From: an uncultured Cellvibrionales bacterium
GTDB lineage: Bacteria; Pseudomonadota; Gammaproteobacteria; Pseudomonadales; Cellvibrionaceae
NCBI GenBank assembly: GCA_913050115.1
Contig: CAJWZU010000006.1
Coordinates: 1-64,000, forward strand
Length of the DNA stretch: 64,000 nucleotides
Direction: 5' to 3'
Of the stretch, positions 62,226 through 64,000 are shown one piece after another; within the stretch, counting starts at the first letter, position 1; each line of letters starts with the position of its first letter. Under the pieces are notes generated by a model that was not told the DNA's origin, made no database searches, and was given only the letters and a program-made list of their open reading frames with translations. Both the position numbers and the translations under genes were made by a program.

Positions 62226-62972
62226 GTGAACGAAGTCTCCGCAAACAACCCCATCAGTTTAACACTGACACCCAATTATAAAACACTGTTATTGGCCATA
62301 CCGCTAATGCCTCTACTTATTTGGTTAGGATTTTGGCAACTAGACAGAGCGGAGCAAAAACAACAATTATTACAAAGTTATCAACAGCGTTTGGCTGAGT
62401 CCTCAATCCGGCTCCATGGTGATGAGATACTTCCAAATTACAGTCAAGTAGAAGTAGTAGGACAGTTTGATAATCGCTATCAATGGCTATTGGACAACAG
62501 AGTGTTAAAAGGTCGCGTCGGTTATGAGGTCATTAGTCCTTTTCGCTTGGATAACGGGGCTATTGTATTGATTAACCGAGGTTGGGTTCAGGCGCCGCGT
62601 TTGCGCAGTGATCTGCCAGTAATTACCAAGATCCAGGGTCGAGTGACATTGTTAGCCAGCGTATATCGGCCTAGTGTTAACCCTTTAGTAAACCAAAGCT
62701 CTAATCAAATACAGTGGCCGCACATAATTAATACAGTGTCATTTGATGAGATGGCATTACAGTCAAGTTTAACGCTAGCAGCAACTTATTTGCGTATAGA
62801 TGAACTCAGCTCAGCCGCCCTCACTACCGATTGGCGTGTTATCAACACCCAGCCAGAAAAACATACAGCGTATGCCGTACAGTGGTTTGCCATGGCGTTG
62901 GCATTGTGTGTTTTAACACTCATCAGTAATAGCAATGTATCTGTATATATGAAGGCAAGAAGTGATCAATAA
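62226..62972 (+). CDS. SURF1 family cytochrome oxidase assembly protein
   Basis: This 248-residue protein helps place heme A in subunit I. The N-terminal helix contains PLLIWLGFWQLDRAEQKQQLL, the SURF1 signature. The middle has GRVGYEVISPFRL and VLINRGWVQAPRLRSDLP. A second helix ends the protein (WFAMALALCVLTLIS). It starts at a GTG with AGGG six bases upstream. Confidence 0.94.
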   Translation: MNEVSANNPISLTLTPNYKTLLLAIPLMPLLIWLGFWQLDRAEQKQQLLQSYQQRLAESSIRLHGDEILPNYSQVEVVGQFDNRYQWLLDNRVLKGRVGYEVISPFRLDNGAIVLINRGWVQAPRLRSDLPVITKIQGRVTLLASVYRPSVNPLVNQSSNQIQWPHIINTVSFDEMALQSSLTLAATYLRIDELSSAALTTDWRVINTQPEKHTAYAVQWFAMALALCVLTLISNSNVSVYMKARSDQ

Positions 62973-62984
62973 AAGGAAATTGCT

Positions 62985-63644
62985 GTGAATATTAAAAATG
63001 CTAATGTTAAAGATACGATTATGCCGATCTCGGACCCAGTTCCTGTTAGTGCACTGCGCAGTCGTATCATGGGCATGCTTGTTCTCGCCATCATATTAGG
63101 CCCTATGATAGCGGCTTATATCATTTATAAATCGGGGGTTGGCATCCCTATCGGCACGATTAATAAAGGAGACTTACTGCCTCAAGCTCAATCAATTGCA
63201 GGGTTGTCAGTAGCAACACTTGCAGGCGAACCGCTAGATTTAATTAGCGCTAAAAAGCAATGGCGTCTGCTTATCCCTGTGCCAATAAACTGCACAAAAA
63301 CCTGCCTAAAAAATCTTTATACCACTCGACAAATGCATATACGCTTAGGTGAAAAAGCGCGTCGAGTCGAGCGTATTTTACTGTTACAGAATGCTCAGCA
63401 AATAAAGCCCATGCAGAAATTGTTAGGGCAAGATCACCCACGCTTAAAATGGGCTCTAGTCAATAAAGATGAACTGAAATATTTATTGCAATCCGAGGCT
63501 GAATTGAACAGAGATATTTTCCAGCGCTATTACCTAATGGATCAGCAAGGCTTCATTATGATGAGTTATAGCGACGTTCACACCGGTAACCAGCTGTTAA
63601 AAGATATAAAGCGTATGCTTAAATATTCCTACGAGGAGCGATGA
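62985..63644 (+). CDS. Membrane-anchored thioredoxin-fold protein of the cox locus (SCO-like)
   Basis: This 219-residue protein has one membrane helix (about 30-47) and a periplasmic domain. NCTKTCLKNLYTTRQMH carries a CxxxC pair like the copper site of SCO proteins, but the later SCO histidine is not obvious. A GTG start has AAAGGA eight bases upstream. Homologues of unknown function stand before heme A synthase in related genomes. A copper or redox role in oxidase assembly is inferred. Confidence 0.8.
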   Translation: MNIKNANVKDTIMPISDPVPVSALRSRIMGMLVLAIILGPMIAAYIIYKSGVGIPIGTINKGDLLPQAQSIAGLSVATLAGEPLDLISAKKQWRLLIPVPINCTKTCLKNLYTTRQMHIRLGEKARRVERILLLQNAQQIKPMQKLLGQDHPRLKWALVNKDELKYLLQSEAELNRDIFQRYYLMDQQGFIMMSYSDVHTGNQLLKDIKRMLKYSYEER

Positions 63645-64000
63645 TGCAGATCTTTGTAGGTTCGATGAAAACAATAGCCAGCACATGTTTTTTAGTAGCG
63701 ATAATGGTGATATTACTAGGCGCCTTTACCCGTTTAGCAGACGCAGGTCTTGGTTGCCCTGATTGGCCTACCTGTTATGGTCATTTATGGGTGCCTTCGA
63801 GCATCGCTGATATAGAACAAGCTAATCAAAAATTTTCTGATACTCCAGTAGAGACCGACAAAACATGGCCTGAGCAGATGCATCGTATTTTCGCCAGTGT
63901 GCTAGGTTTATTTATCATCGCTTTGGTCGTAGTGTGTTATAAAAATTCTCTACTCACTAAGCAACCATTAAAGTTATCGATATTGTTACTTGGGCTGGTT
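63644..64000 (+). CDS. ctaA: Heme A synthase CtaA/COX15 (partial, 3' end outside window)
   Basis: This is the first 119 residues of heme A synthase, which oxidises the methyl group of heme O. The start MQIFVGSMKTI is followed by a membrane helix and the family motif GAFTRLADAGLGCPDWPTCYG, then EQMHRIFASVLGLF with a heme-ligand His. The ATG at 63644 suits the GAGGAG site best. An adjacent ATG at 63641 overlaps the preceding stop. It runs off the right edge. Confidence 0.94.
   Translation, partial: MQIFVGSMKTIASTCFLVAIMVILLGAFTRLADAGLGCPDWPTCYGHLWVPSSIADIEQANQKFSDTPVETDKTWPEQMHRIFASVLGLFIIALVVVCYKNSLLTKQPLKLSILLLGLV

Overview
This window is a chromosomal segment from around the replication origin of a Gram-negative gammaproteobacterium. 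The gene blocks and their order match those of Pseudomonas and related marine orders: atpIBEFHAGDC-glmU, parAB-rsmG-mnmG, mnmE-yidC-yidD-rnpA-rpmH, dnaA-dnaN-recF-gyrB, plsC-gmhB-glyS-glyQ-lpxL, def-fmt-rsmB-trkA-trkH, lysM-dprA-tsaC-hemF-aroE and coxBA-ctaG-coxC-SURF1-ctaA. Lipid A acyltransferase and heptose genes show an outer membrane with LPS. An aa3-type cytochrome oxidase, aerobic HemF and a TRAP solute receptor suggest an aerobic, probably marine, heterotroph. A Cellvibrionales/Pseudomonadales-like host is an inference from synteny, not an identification. I saw no tRNA, rRNA, CRISPR array, insertion sequence or prophage.

Left part (1-14.3 kb, all minus strand): the 5' end of a glutamate synthase large-subunit gene, an orphan TRAP solute-binding protein, uvrD, glmU and the full nine-gene ATP synthase operon, which has a near-consensus sigma70 promoter at 14262-14290. 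Origin region (14.3-30.6 kb): parB, parA, rsmG and mnmG, then an AT-rich gap (18857-19290) with six consensus DnaA boxes, two of them in the arms of a near-perfect inverted repeat. This is the best oriC candidate. mnmE, yidC, yidD, rnpA and rpmH follow on the minus strand. After a second gap with two DnaA boxes come dnaA (probably with a TTG start), dnaN, recF and gyrB on the plus strand. recF contains two parS-like centromere sites, which would be bound by the ParB encoded 12 kb away. Between yidD and yidC lie two decayed tandem copies of the yidD-tail/yidC-head junction.

Middle part (30.6-39 kb): a structured non-coding stretch after gyrB, then plsC, gmhB, glyS, glyQ (minus) and an LpxL-like acyltransferase (plus). 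A less conserved patch follows, with a PH-domain membrane protein, two small membrane proteins, a MAPEG protein and a 668-base gap without a convincing gene. From 39 to 57 kb: potassium uptake (trkH, trkA), rsmB, fmt and def on the minus strand. Divergently, a LysM protein, dprA, tsaC, hemF and aroE run on the plus strand. A hipB-hipA toxin-antitoxin pair tightly overlapping a yqaA-like membrane gene follows, then a gamma-class carbonic anhydrase, prlC, a YheV-like zinc ribbon, an unknown helical protein and a DinF-type MATE exporter.

Right part (57.5-64 kb): a terminal oxidase locus encoding subunit II with a fused cytochrome c domain, a possible 37-residue peptide, subunit I, the CuB chaperone CtaG, subunit III, an opposing DUF2909 gene, SURF1, a thioredoxin-like membrane protein and the start of heme A synthase. 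Together the genes cover proton-pumping respiration and ATP synthesis at the ends, with replication, segregation and translation functions between. No wholly new large system is evident. The most unusual observations are the origin architecture, the parS pair in recF, the yidD/yidC tandem duplication, the hipBA-yqaA coupling and the small ORF inside the cox locus.
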